Positions 7,896 to 16,494 of a DNA stretch of 64,000 nt are shown here, piece by piece. The position numbers were made by a program, and so were the translations under genes. The DNA comes from Candidatus Gastranaerophilales bacterium (GTDB lineage: Bacteria > Cyanobacteriota > Vampirovibrionia > Gastranaerophilales > Gastranaerophilaceae). Where the stretch lies: contig CAAHDT010000023.1 of NCBI GenBank assembly GCA_900770525.1, positions 66,264-130,263 of the forward strand, in the 5' to 3' direction. The notes beneath the pieces were generated by a model, which was given only the letters and a program-made list of their open reading frames with translations, was not told the DNA's origin and made no database searches. Within the stretch, counting starts at the first letter, position 1, and every line of letters begins with the position of its first letter.

Positions 7896-9278
7896 ATGAA
7901 CAGAGTTTGGCTCTTATTGGTAGCAACTTGCTTATCAGCACAAATGTCTTTTGCTGCAAATGTCGATTGGAGTCAGATTAAATACAATATTCAAGACAGT
8001 GTTAATTTCAAAAAGGATCAAGCTACTGTCGAAGCTGATTATTTAAAAAGAGTTGAGAAAGACCGTATCAAAGAAAAATACGGCAGAGAAATCATGGACA
8101 GAAAACCGTCAGGACTTATGACAGTTGAAGAGTATGAGAAATTATCTCAACCAAAAGATAAAGCCGTTATCGATTATGGAACTCCAAAGGTTAACAAGCC
8201 TTATGATATGCAATATGTGCCTCAACCGACTTATAAACTTGCAAGATACAATGAGCCTGCCGGCAGCCCAAACCTTACTATCAGCAGAGATTTATACAAA
8301 ACTAGACAATTAAATCTCCCGGGGATTACTGCCCCTGATTTTTCTATAATGGTGTATCCTGCGGTTTACTATTATCCAGTGTCAGAATCGGTATCTTGCG
8401 ACTTATTTATGGTTGCCCTAAGAGATAATGACAGCGCCGTAAATAAGATTTTAAAAGCAAATATTGCAAACAGATATCCGATACCAATTTTATCTACAGA
8501 CAAGGAAATAACCAATAGTACAGCGTTTCGCACCTTAACTCCGATTGATTTTTCAGAAGACAGCAGTAAACTTCTTGTCAAAGAAAAAATTGGGAGTTCA
8601 GAAGATGGAATTTGGCAAACAAGAGCAATTGTATACGATTTTAAAACTCAAACTTCATACGATTTGGTTGAACTCCGTTCCGCAATCGAATATTACTGGA
8701 AAGAATACAAAAACCTGAATCTTGACGATAAGCGTTGGGATATTTATCCTCTAGGATTTAGCAAAGGGAATCCGGATAGAATCATTGTGACAGCTTACGC
8801 ATATACAGGCGAAGCTCCAATTTTCTTGGGTGTTTGGACGGTCGATTCAAAAGGAGAACAATCAAGACTCATAACTCTGAAAAATGGAGATATTGAAGTA
8901 TCTGCAAACGGGTTTAAAATCGTAAAAGATGGAGTTGTCCCAAATACTTTAGTCAAATCTCAAGAAAAAATTGAACAAAAATACGTAAAAGATGAAGCTA
9001 AAGCGGCAAAAAAACAAGATAAAGCCGAAGTAAAAACTATAAAAGATAAAATGAAAACCGAACTAAAAGAAGTTGATAAGCAATATAAACTTGAAAAAGA
9101 AGATTACAAACTTATGGACAAACTTCAAGGCTCAACCACTCAAAATGAGAACATCGAAAAATACGAAAAACTTCAAACCCAACTAAATATCAAACGAGAA
9201 GTTCAAGAGCAAAAACTCCGTCGAAAAGAAGAAATTCGCCAACAAAAACTAGAGCAAAAACAAAAAACAAATACTTAA
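7896..9278 (+). CDS. Exported coiled-coil protein, unknown function
   Basis: This 460-residue protein has a Sec signal peptide (MNRVWLLLVATCLSAQMSFA, cleavage after SFA). A long central part, about residues 100-350, looks like a mixed alpha/beta or propeller-type domain. The charged C-terminal tail (about 355-460) is rich in Lys, Glu and Gln and should form a coiled coil. It starts 3 bases after the regulator stop, so it is the third gene of the two-component operon. That position suggests an envelope component linked to the signalling system, but I do not recognise the family. Confidence 0.8.
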   Translation: MNRVWLLLVATCLSAQMSFAANVDWSQIKYNIQDSVNFKKDQATVEADYLKRVEKDRIKEKYGREIMDRKPSGLMTVEEYEKLSQPKDKAVIDYGTPKVNKPYDMQYVPQPTYKLARYNEPAGSPNLTISRDLYKTRQLNLPGITAPDFSIMVYPAVYYYPVSESVSCDLFMVALRDNDSAVNKILKANIANRYPIPILSTDKEITNSTAFRTLTPIDFSEDSSKLLVKEKIGSSEDGIWQTRAIVYDFKTQTSYDLVELRSAIEYYWKEYKNLNLDDKRWDIYPLGFSKGNPDRIIVTAYAYTGEAPIFLGVWTVDSKGEQSRLITLKNGDIEVSANGFKIVKDGVVPNTLVKSQEKIEQKYVKDEAKAAKKQDKAEVKTIKDKMKTELKEVDKQYKLEKEDYKLMDKLQGSTTQNENIEKYEKLQTQLNIKREVQEQKLRRKEEIRQQKLEQKQKTNT

Positions 9279-9287
9279 CGAGAAAAA

Positions 9288-9680
9288 TTATTTTCCAAGA
9301 TAATCTTCAAAAGATTTTGTTTTAATTGTGTATCCACAACCTTCATGCAGTTTTGCAGGATAGAATATTTTTTTAGCAGGATAATTTTTGCACATGCGCA
9401 AGCGATGTTTGTAATCCGAACACAGTCCATCTTTTGTAACGAGTTTGCAGGCAAAAATCAAATTGCCGTTTTCATCCTTACCTTTTATATAAAACCTTTT
9501 GTAGGGAGGAAAAAGAAACTGCATTATTTTGAATTCTTTTTCAGTATAAGTGTCGACACTATACATATAATTACAGCACTTGCCGCATTTTTTGCATTCA
9601 CCGCTAATTTCGTACTCCACCTTTTGCGGTACAAAACACGAACGGAATTCATTCCATAAAGTATACAAAAAATCAAACAT
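9288..9680 (-). CDS. YkgJ-like cysteine-cluster protein (UPF0153)
   Basis: This 130-residue protein has the YkgJ-type cysteine pattern CKKCGKCCNYMY near residues 31-42 and a later CSDYKHRLRMCKNYP. Together these are thought to bind a metal (Zn or Fe-S). The C-terminal part adds one more Cys (EGCGYTI). The biochemical role of the family is not settled. It is convergent with the preceding operon with a gap of only 9 bases and no obvious terminator between them. Confidence 0.8.
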   Translation of the reverse strand: MFDFLYTLWNEFRSCFVPQKVEYEISGECKKCGKCCNYMYSVDTYTEKEFKIMQFLFPPYKRFYIKGKDENGNLIFACKLVTKDGLCSDYKHRLRMCKNYPAKKIFYPAKLHEGCGYTIKTKSFEDYLGK

Positions 9681-9764
9681 AACAATATACTAACATAAAG
9701 AATTTGCGTTTAACCGTTTTTTATAATAAAATATAGTCCATAATGAGAAGGGATTGTTAAATTT

Positions 9765-11882
9765 ATGGCTAGAATAAGAAGAAATAACTTGTACACCTCT
9801 GAAAGAGAGCTTGCAAAGTCTAATATACGTAGAAAAAGCAACGATTTCTTTGCAAACCTTAGAACTTTCACAATTTTTGGTGTGGCATGCCTTTTGGCAG
9901 GAGTTGTAGCATTTGAATTATATTTGTCTTCACTTTCTCCAATTAAAAACCTTGAAAGTTTTAAGCCAAATATTGTAACTCAATTTTATTCACACGATGG
10001 TGAAGTTATTAAAACATTCACGGCATATACATCTACTAAAATTAGTATAGATGAAGTTCCGGATGATTTCAAAAAGGCACTGATTGCAACAGAAGACAAA
10101 AACTTCTACACTCACCACGGTTATGACTTAACAGGTTTGGCTAGATCAACTGTCCAAAACGTTATTGCAGGACATGTTGTGCAAGGTGCAAGTACAATAA
10201 CACAGCAATTAGCAAGAATTTTATTCTTATCTAACGAAAAAACCTTTGACAGAAAGATAAAAGAAATTATTATTGCTTCAAGAATAGAAAAAACTATTCC
10301 GAAAGACAAAATTCTTGAAATGTATATGAACAATGTATATTTAGGTTCAGGAGCATACGGCGTAGAGAGTGCAGCTCAAACATATTTTAATAAGCACCTT
10401 AAAAATTGTACACTTTCAGAATTGGCGCTTATTGCAGGCTTGCCACAAGCTCCATCCGTTTATTCGCCATTTAATAATATGGATTTGGCAATTCAAAGAC
10501 GTAATCAGGTTCTAACACGTATGTATAAAATGAAATACATTACCGAAGACCAGTATAATAGTGCCAAAGAAGCAAAAGTTCACCTAACAAGTGTTCCAAG
10601 ATTTTATACAACAAACAAAGCACCGTATTTTACAGATTACGTAATGAAAGAATTGGAAAAATTAGGCTTTGATGAAACAGATATTTCTCAAGGCGGTTAT
10701 AAAATTATAACAACTCTTGATTACAAAACTCAAGAAAAATTAAACGATGCAATTTTAAAAAACATGAGAAATTACGGACTAACAAAGAAAAACCAACAAG
10801 CTGCCGTATTCTCATTCTCACCAATAGATGGAAGAATCCTTGCATATGCGGGAGGGAAAGACTATACTCAATCTCAATATGATAGAGTTCAAGCCATAAG
10901 ACCTGCAGGTTCAGCATTTAAACCATTCGTATACGCAACAGCTTTGGAACACGGGATTTCTCCAAACGATTTGATAGATGATTCTCCTATCACAATCGGA
11001 GATTGGTCTCCAAAGAACTATAGCGCAAAGTATAGAGGCAAAATCCCTGTTTATACTGCGTTGATGTTGTCTTCCAACGTATGCGCAGTAAGACTGATTA
11101 AAGAAGTTGGAATTCGTTCTGTAATTCAGACTGCAAGAACTCTAGGTATTACAACTCCGCTTGAATATGATTACACAATTGCCTTAGGTTCTAACGGTAG
11201 TAAATTGTTCGAATTAACAAGAGCATACGGAGCTTTTGCAAACGGTGGATATGTTGTACAACCATACGCTATTGAAAGAATTGAAACCTCAAGAGGTAAA
11301 GTTGTATATAGAGCTCCAAAAACAAAGATTTCAAGACAACTAAGTTTGAAAACTGCAGCAGAAATGACTGCAAAGCTTAAGACGGTTGTAACAAACGGTA
11401 CCGGTAGAGCCGCTAACATCGGGACACCTTGCGCCGGCAAAACAGGTACAACGGATGATTATAAGGATGCAAGTTTCGTTGGTTATACTCCAAATGTCGT
11501 AACAGGCGTTTGGGTTGGCAACGATGATAACACGACAACCAAGTCAATTCAGGGTGGTTCAGTTCCTGCTCTTATTTGGAGAGATGTAATGAAAACTGCG
11601 AACAAAGACTATGGTAAAGCTGACTTTAATTATCCTGAAGTAGAACTTGTTCCTTCATATTTAGTTAAAAAGAATGCCGCAAAAGCAAAAACAGAAACCG
11701 TTAATACTGAAGAAACAAGTAACTTAGAAGGTAGCGAATCAGATGTAAAACCGGCAACAACACCGGCAGAAGCTGTTCAAAACTATAATAAACATCAGCA
11801 AAATCATTCTGCTCCAACGCCTGCAACTGAAACAAAAGCACCGGCACCTATACCAATGGCAACACCGGAGAGTTTAAGATAA
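9765..11882 (+). CDS. Class A penicillin-binding protein (PBP1A-type)
   Basis: This bifunctional peptidoglycan synthase of 705 residues has a short cytoplasmic N-terminus and one membrane segment at about 32-52. The GT51 glycosyltransferase domain shows EDKNFYTHHGYDLTGL and QGASTITQQLARILFLSNEK, plus KDKILEMYMNNVYLGSGAYG. The transpeptidase has SxxK in RPAGSAFKPF (Ser near 383), SSN near 435 and KTGTT near 559. The tail after residue 630 is rich in Thr, Ala, Pro and Glu and looks disordered. It polymerises and cross-links glycan at the membrane. Its stop overlaps the start of rnhC (TAATG). Confidence 0.96.
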   Translation: MARIRRNNLYTSERELAKSNIRRKSNDFFANLRTFTIFGVACLLAGVVAFELYLSSLSPIKNLESFKPNIVTQFYSHDGEVIKTFTAYTSTKISIDEVPDDFKKALIATEDKNFYTHHGYDLTGLARSTVQNVIAGHVVQGASTITQQLARILFLSNEKTFDRKIKEIIIASRIEKTIPKDKILEMYMNNVYLGSGAYGVESAAQTYFNKHLKNCTLSELALIAGLPQAPSVYSPFNNMDLAIQRRNQVLTRMYKMKYITEDQYNSAKEAKVHLTSVPRFYTTNKAPYFTDYVMKELEKLGFDETDISQGGYKIITTLDYKTQEKLNDAILKNMRNYGLTKKNQQAAVFSFSPIDGRILAYAGGKDYTQSQYDRVQAIRPAGSAFKPFVYATALEHGISPNDLIDDSPITIGDWSPKNYSAKYRGKIPVYTALMLSSNVCAVRLIKEVGIRSVIQTARTLGITTPLEYDYTIALGSNGSKLFELTRAYGAFANGGYVVQPYAIERIETSRGKVVYRAPKTKISRQLSLKTAAEMTAKLKTVVTNGTGRAANIGTPCAGKTGTTDDYKDASFVGYTPNVVTGVWVGNDDNTTTKSIQGGSVPALIWRDVMKTANKDYGKADFNYPEVELVPSYLVKKNAAKAKTETVNTEETSNLEGSESDVKPATTPAEAVQNYNKHQQNHSAPTPATETKAPAPIPMATPESLR

Positions 11883-12514
11883 TGTCAGAATACATTACAC
11901 ACATAGGAACAGATGAATCCGGCAAAGGTGATTTTTTCGGACCTCTTGTAATTGCAGGGGTAATGGTTGATGAAAAAGCTGCAAAAGTGTTTATTGAAGC
12001 AGGAATTAAGGACAGCAAAAAAGTTACCGATAAAAAAATATTGACTCTTGAACCTTTAATAAAACAAAATTCTGTATATTCTGTTGTTCCGATTTCTAAC
12101 GGTAAATACAATGAGCTTTACGCTAATATAAAAAACTTAAACAAGTTGTTAGCTTGGGGACATGCAAGAGTTATTGAAAATGTATTAGAGAAACAAACTT
12201 GCGAATATGCTCTTTCAGACAAATTCGGAGATGAAAGCTTAATCAAATCAGCGTTAATGAAAAAAGGAAGAAGTATTCGCTTAGACCAAATGGTTAGAGC
12301 TGAAAGTGATGTCGCGGTAGCGGCTGCATCTATTCTTGCACGTGCAACTTTTGTACATAAAGTGCAAGAAATGCAAGATAAATATGGGATAGTTTTTCCA
12401 AAAGGATGTGCTCCGCAAGTAAAAGTTGCGGCAAAAGAATTTATCGAAAAATATGGAAAGGACAGACTTTCAGAGGTTTGTAAAACGCATTTCAAAACTT
12501 ACAACGAAGTGTAA
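11882..12514 (+). CDS. rnhC: Ribonuclease HIII, short form
   Basis: This protein cleaves RNA in RNA-DNA hybrids. The 210 residues begin almost directly with the RNase HIII signature GTDESGKGDFFGPLVIAG (Asp and Glu metal ligands). Further acidic ligands lie in DSKKV and AESDVAVAAASILARA. The DESGKGD motif separates HIII from HII. Compared with the typical roughly 300-residue HIII, it lacks the N-terminal TBP-like substrate-binding domain. The start is fixed by the TAATG overlap with the upstream PBP gene, so the missing domain is not an annotation artefact. Confidence 0.9.
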   Translation: MSEYITHIGTDESGKGDFFGPLVIAGVMVDEKAAKVFIEAGIKDSKKVTDKKILTLEPLIKQNSVYSVVPISNGKYNELYANIKNLNKLLAWGHARVIENVLEKQTCEYALSDKFGDESLIKSALMKKGRSIRLDQMVRAESDVAVAAASILARATFVHKVQEMQDKYGIVFPKGCAPQVKVAAKEFIEKYGKDRLSEVCKTHFKTYNEV

Positions 12515-12563
12515 ATTTTAAATTCTGATATCATTTTATCTGATAACAATCTTAATTTGTTTG

Positions 12564-12572
12564 TGCTATAAT
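12564..12572 (+). promoter_or_regulatory. Extended -10 promoter
   Basis: TGCTATAAT is an extended -10 element. It lies about 32 bases upstream of the ATG at 12605 and in a non-coding gap. No good -35 is visible, as is common with extended -10 promoters. Confidence 0.55.
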
Positions 12573-12604
12573 TTATCCACAAATGTAATAGAAATGGAGA
12601 TAAT

Positions 12605-14896
12605 ATGTTAGAATTTTTATTTGGGAAAAAACAAGCTGAAAACAGCAATAAGGCAGAAGTTTTAAATAAAATATACTCAAAATTGCGAGAAAAATATAAT
12701 CCTGATTCTATTGCAGAAGAGAGAAAAAATGTTCTAAAAGATAAAATTAATCTCCATGGATATCTAAATTATCCGTATGTACTTGCGTTGGATGAATTAA
12801 CTAATGAAGAAATTCTGTTTGGTTTGGAAATCAAATGGAAAAAGAACGGAATTTTTAAGGATGGAAAATTTAAATTCGACAACAATAAAGTGAGTGTCCT
12901 TGCAAGAAACAATGTTAAAAACGCTGATTGGTTTAAAAAAGAAGGGCACGATATAAAATTAATTAATCTTGCAGGTTTGGGCGATGGAAACAAAACACAA
13001 GAAACAGGAAAATTTATGGATTGGTTGCGCCAATTGCTTATATTACCTACAGGAAATATTGAAAGCGGGATTTTTAATACAACAATATACCTAATTCCTT
13101 TCCATCCGCGTGAATTCGGATGTGCATATTTGCCCAAAAGTTCAGAAGTTAGCGACAAACTTTTTGACAAGGATTTAAGTGAACTTACCGGCATGGATGC
13201 GAAACAACAGGTTCAAACCTTTATAGAACTTGCTCAACTTGCAGGACACCCTGTAATTTATGATATTTTGCCACAAACAGGACGTTTTTCAAAAGCCGTT
13301 TTAGCTAACCCGAACATTGCCAGATGGTTTGACATTCCAACTTTGGATAAGCAAATTATAGATAATATTTCGACTGTTGCTGACCACTTGAAAGGTGCAT
13401 ATGACGCAGAAGATGTTGATGTTATAAAAGATATTTATAAACAATCTCAAACAGGAACATCTGGGAATTTAGCAGAGCATTACCAGTCATTATTTGATAC
13501 TTTTGATAAGGAAATGGCGGAATGCAAAAAAGATTTATGTAACAAGATGTGCGAAAAAACTCAACAAGATGAAATTCACAAACGAGTTCGCGATATAGTT
13601 GCAAAAATTCAGGACGTTAAGCCTAATCAAAAATTAACGGAAGATGATATTACCAAACAAATTGATATAATTAAAGCATTGATTGATGAAGGATTGTGGC
13701 CTGCTCCCGGGGGGGCTTGGTGCTCTGCCGGTGTTCCTATTTACGATAAAATGAGCGAATGCGGTGGATACCCTACATTTAAACATTATGACTACAAAGG
13801 GGAAAACGTAACGCATTTTGCAAATTTGGATTGCCAGACCCCATATTATTTTGTGTATTTAGAAAACGGCAATTACAACAAACCTGTCATAGATTATTTT
13901 ATTGGTGCAATGCAAAAACTTCAAAAAGATTACAATTTTGATGGATTTAGAGTTGACCATATTGACCACATTGTAGATGCAGTTTCTGAAGCTGCCGGAG
14001 TTCCGATAAGTTATCGCGCTCCACGTGAAGTTCTAAGACAGTTAAACAACACAATGAAAGAGGCTATCCCTTATTTTGCAACACTTGCAGAATATATGTT
14101 GTGGGATAATTTCTTGAAAGAATATCACGAAGATATGAATTTTGACTTATTGTGGGGAAATGATATTGTTTCGCAACAAGACAAAAATCCTGAAAGAATT
14201 ACAGAAGATAATCAAGCTTTGACTAATTATAATGTTGATTTTAAGGAAGGGAAACGTCTTTCAATCCTAAAGGCTTATAATAATCAAGATGGCGAATTTA
14301 GAGAAATTGACCAGTATCCGGGGCAATTAACCGCAAACGGTGCATTATTTAAATGGGCAAAATATAAACTTCTTCCTGGAGGAAAATTTGCACAAAGACC
14401 TATGCTATATATTGACGGAGATGAAAGCTTTACAAAACGTGGAATTGAAAAAGTTATTGGCGAAGAAATTTCGATGGAAAGAGAAAATAACTTTGAATTT
14501 TACGAAAAATTTGATGCAATCGATAGATTTGTTAAAAACCAGCCGATTATAACGGAAGGGGAAGCCCAAATAATGCTTCAAGAAGATGATGGATTTGTTG
14601 TTTGGCTAATATCTTGCGAACCGCTAAAGAAAGCTTTTTTGGTTGCAGCAAATTACAAATACCCGACAGAATTTGTAACAACACATCACGAAGATGGCAG
14701 TTCTGAGCAAAATTGGGTTAAGGGAACATCTATTGAGAACAAAGAGATTAAATTACCTGCCGACTTTACGGTAACAACAGAATATGTGTTCAAAAATCAT
14801 AAATACACTGCCCAAAAGTGGGAAGGTTCTGCAAATGAACTTCATTTTGAAGAACTAAAACCTTCAGAATTCAGAATTTTTGTATTGGAAAAATAG
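12605..14896 (+). CDS. Alpha-amylase family (GH13-like) protein
   Basis: This 763-residue cytoplasmic protein has no signal peptide. The core has the GH13 region II pattern FDGFRVDHIDHI, with the candidate nucleophile Asp near residue 451, and a region III-like TLAEYMLWDN with Glu near 495. The region before it includes LAGHPVIYDILPQTGRFSKA (barrel strand) and the region after carries a C-terminal beta domain. It is long and divergent, with inserted helices at about 240-350, so substrate and reaction (hydrolase, transferase or phosphorylase on alpha-glucan) cannot be set from sequence. A role in internal glycogen or sugar storage fits with the glycogen-synthase-like gene at 57.3 kb, but that is inference. 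Confidence 0.75.
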   Translation: MLEFLFGKKQAENSNKAEVLNKIYSKLREKYNPDSIAEERKNVLKDKINLHGYLNYPYVLALDELTNEEILFGLEIKWKKNGIFKDGKFKFDNNKVSVLARNNVKNADWFKKEGHDIKLINLAGLGDGNKTQETGKFMDWLRQLLILPTGNIESGIFNTTIYLIPFHPREFGCAYLPKSSEVSDKLFDKDLSELTGMDAKQQVQTFIELAQLAGHPVIYDILPQTGRFSKAVLANPNIARWFDIPTLDKQIIDNISTVADHLKGAYDAEDVDVIKDIYKQSQTGTSGNLAEHYQSLFDTFDKEMAECKKDLCNKMCEKTQQDEIHKRVRDIVAKIQDVKPNQKLTEDDITKQIDIIKALIDEGLWPAPGGAWCSAGVPIYDKMSECGGYPTFKHYDYKGENVTHFANLDCQTPYYFVYLENGNYNKPVIDYFIGAMQKLQKDYNFDGFRVDHIDHIVDAVSEAAGVPISYRAPREVLRQLNNTMKEAIPYFATLAEYMLWDNFLKEYHEDMNFDLLWGNDIVSQQDKNPERITEDNQALTNYNVDFKEGKRLSILKAYNNQDGEFREIDQYPGQLTANGALFKWAKYKLLPGGKFAQRPMLYIDGDESFTKRGIEKVIGEEISMERENNFEFYEKFDAIDRFVKNQPIITEGEAQIMLQEDDGFVVWLISCEPLKKAFLVAANYKYPTEFVTTHHEDGSSEQNWVKGTSIENKEIKLPADFTVTTEYVFKNHKYTAQKWEGSANELHFEELKPSEFRIFVLEK

Positions 14897-14905
14897 TTTG
14901 ACACT

Positions 14906-14940
14906 AAAAGTGCGAAACTTGTATAAGCTTTCGCACTTTT
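14906..14940 (+). terminator. Intrinsic terminator after GH13-like gene
   Basis: AAAAGTGCGAAA / TTTCGCACTTTT form a 12-pair stem, ending in a T run. It sits 10 bases after the stop codon. Confidence 0.85.
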
Positions 14941-14972
14941 AATTAATAACCAAAATATTTTAAGGCGGTGTT

Positions 14973-15701
14973 ATGTTTTATTTTGAAGAAATTAAAGGTA
15001 AAAAATTTTTGAAATCGGATATGCTTCCTGCTGAGCATTTTTTCACAACGCGCAATTCTGTTATAAAGACTAAAGAAAAAGAGTTTGAACCGATTGTTGA
15101 AGAAAATAAGAAAATAATTTGCGATTATTTGAATGTTGAAAAGCTGATATCACCATCACAAACTCATACCAATTTTGTTGATATTGCAAAAAGTAATAAG
15201 GAGTCTTATCCTGATACGGACGGTTTAATTTTGGCAGAAAAGGGAAATGCTATTTTTCTGAATTTTGCAGATTGCACACCACTAATAATATATGACAAAG
15301 TTAAGAATATAGGCGCTGTATCACATGCCGGATGGCGCGGAACGGCAGGGAGTATAGCGAAAGTTACCGTAAACAAAATGGTAGATGAATTTGGGTGTAA
15401 TCCTTTAGATATGGTTGCTGCCATAGGACCGGCAATATCGATGTGTTGCTATAATGTCGGACAAGAAGTTTATGACAAACTAAAACTTACCGTATCTGAT
15501 TTTTCAGGCTTGTCTGAAAATAGAGATGGAAATATATATGTGGATTTAAAAGGGATAAACCGCCGGCAATTGGAAGAGTGCAGTATTTTCCAAATAGATG
15601 TTTGCCCTTACTGCACTTGTTGTAATAACGATATTTTCTTTTCTTACAGAAAAGAAAATGGCACTACGAACAGACATAGTGCCATTTTGAAACTTTCTTA
15701 A
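14973..15701 (+). CDS. pgeF: Peptidoglycan editing factor PgeF (laccase-domain, YfiH family)
   Basis: The 242-residue protein carries the YfiH/DUF152 metal triad: His65 in SQTHTNF, Cys101 in FADCTPLIIYD and His118 in AVSHAGWRGTAGS. Family members remove wrongly inserted amino acids from cell-wall precursors and have also been described as polyphenol oxidases or purine nucleosidases. C-terminal cysteines (CPYCTCCNN) are present. An AAGGCGG-type ribosome site precedes the ATG. The hairpin terminator of the gene overlaps its last codons. Confidence 0.9.
   Translation: MFYFEEIKGKKFLKSDMLPAEHFFTTRNSVIKTKEKEFEPIVEENKKIICDYLNVEKLISPSQTHTNFVDIAKSNKESYPDTDGLILAEKGNAIFLNFADCTPLIIYDKVKNIGAVSHAGWRGTAGSIAKVTVNKMVDEFGCNPLDMVAAIGPAISMCCYNVGQEVYDKLKLTVSDFSGLSENRDGNIYVDLKGINRRQLEECSIFQIDVCPYCTCCNNDIFFSYRKENGTTNRHSAILKLS
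15655..15688 (+). terminator. Terminator hairpin inside the 3' end of pgeF
   Basis: AAAATGGCACTA / TAGTGCCATTTT is a perfect 12-pair stem with a 10-base loop. It encodes the residues near the C-terminus of PgeF, and the stop codon follows 11 bases later. The trailing T run makes it a plausible terminator on both strands, serving also the convergent gene at 15710. Confidence 0.7.
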
Positions 15702-15709
15702 AATTTTTA

Positions 15710-16339
15710 TTAGTTATTTGTTTGAATAAACAAGCTGATAATATCGTTTACAGCTGCAAATTGACGTTGATATTTTTGAGCTTGTACTTCTAATATATTA
15801 ATCTGCTTTTTATGTTCAAGTACACTTGTTTGGCATTCTCTAACAGATTGAGTTAAGTTTTCCTGAACCTGTTGAGCTTCTTGAAGAACATTTGTCATTG
15901 AAATACCAAGAGCTTCCATTGTTTGCTTGATAATCATAGCACCTGTTTGCTTAGAAACATTAGAAGGAAGTTTTGAAATCAATTGACGCAATACCGCAAC
16001 ATTTGTTGGAAGTTCCATTTCTTCAATCGGTGGAATATTGCTTTCAGGAGTTTGAAAGTTCATCATAGTGTTATTGAAAGCGTTTTCAACTTCGTTGAAT
16101 TGGTTGGAATGGTTAAATGTATTTGCTGTATTCATATTCGTATTTTTCATCATTTCTTCATTTTCAGTAGGTAATACCATTTCATCAATCAAATTATTTT
16201 TTGGTTCAAGTGAACTCATATTTGTTAATTCGGAATCATTTGAAGACTCCTTAACCGGAATGATTTCTATATCCGATTGCTGTTTAAGAGCTTCAACAAT
16301 CTTTTTGCCTACGCCTTCTGTCATTCTATTGCTAGTCAT
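15710..16339 (-). CDS. Hypothetical coiled-coil protein
   Basis: This 209-residue protein has a disordered, Asn/Met/Glu-rich N-terminal half. A conserved-looking C-terminal half begins LRQLISKLPSNVSKQTGAMI, then GISMTNVLQEAQQVQENL, and ends in a coiled coil. The C-terminal arrangement looks like a structural or cell-division-associated cyanobacterial-lineage protein, but I cannot name it. It is single, with no signal peptide. The divergent gene upstream is the AICAR transformylase. Confidence 0.7.
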   Translation of the reverse strand: MTSNRMTEGVGKKIVEALKQQSDIEIIPVKESSNDSELTNMSSLEPKNNLIDEMVLPTENEEMMKNTNMNTANTFNHSNQFNEVENAFNNTMMNFQTPESNIPPIEEMELPTNVAVLRQLISKLPSNVSKQTGAMIIKQTMEALGISMTNVLQEAQQVQENLTQSVRECQTSVLEHKKQINILEVQAQKYQRQFAAVNDIISLFIQTNN

Positions 16340-16494
16340 TTTATAAATCCTTTAAATATTTTTATCTGAACAACTTCATTATATTCAAAAGACAAAATTA
16401 TTTCAACAGTAATAATCAGTAATATTTGGATTGTGAAATAATTTACAAGTTTTATTTTTTATGGTAGATTAAAACGTACACGAGAGGGGTAAAT

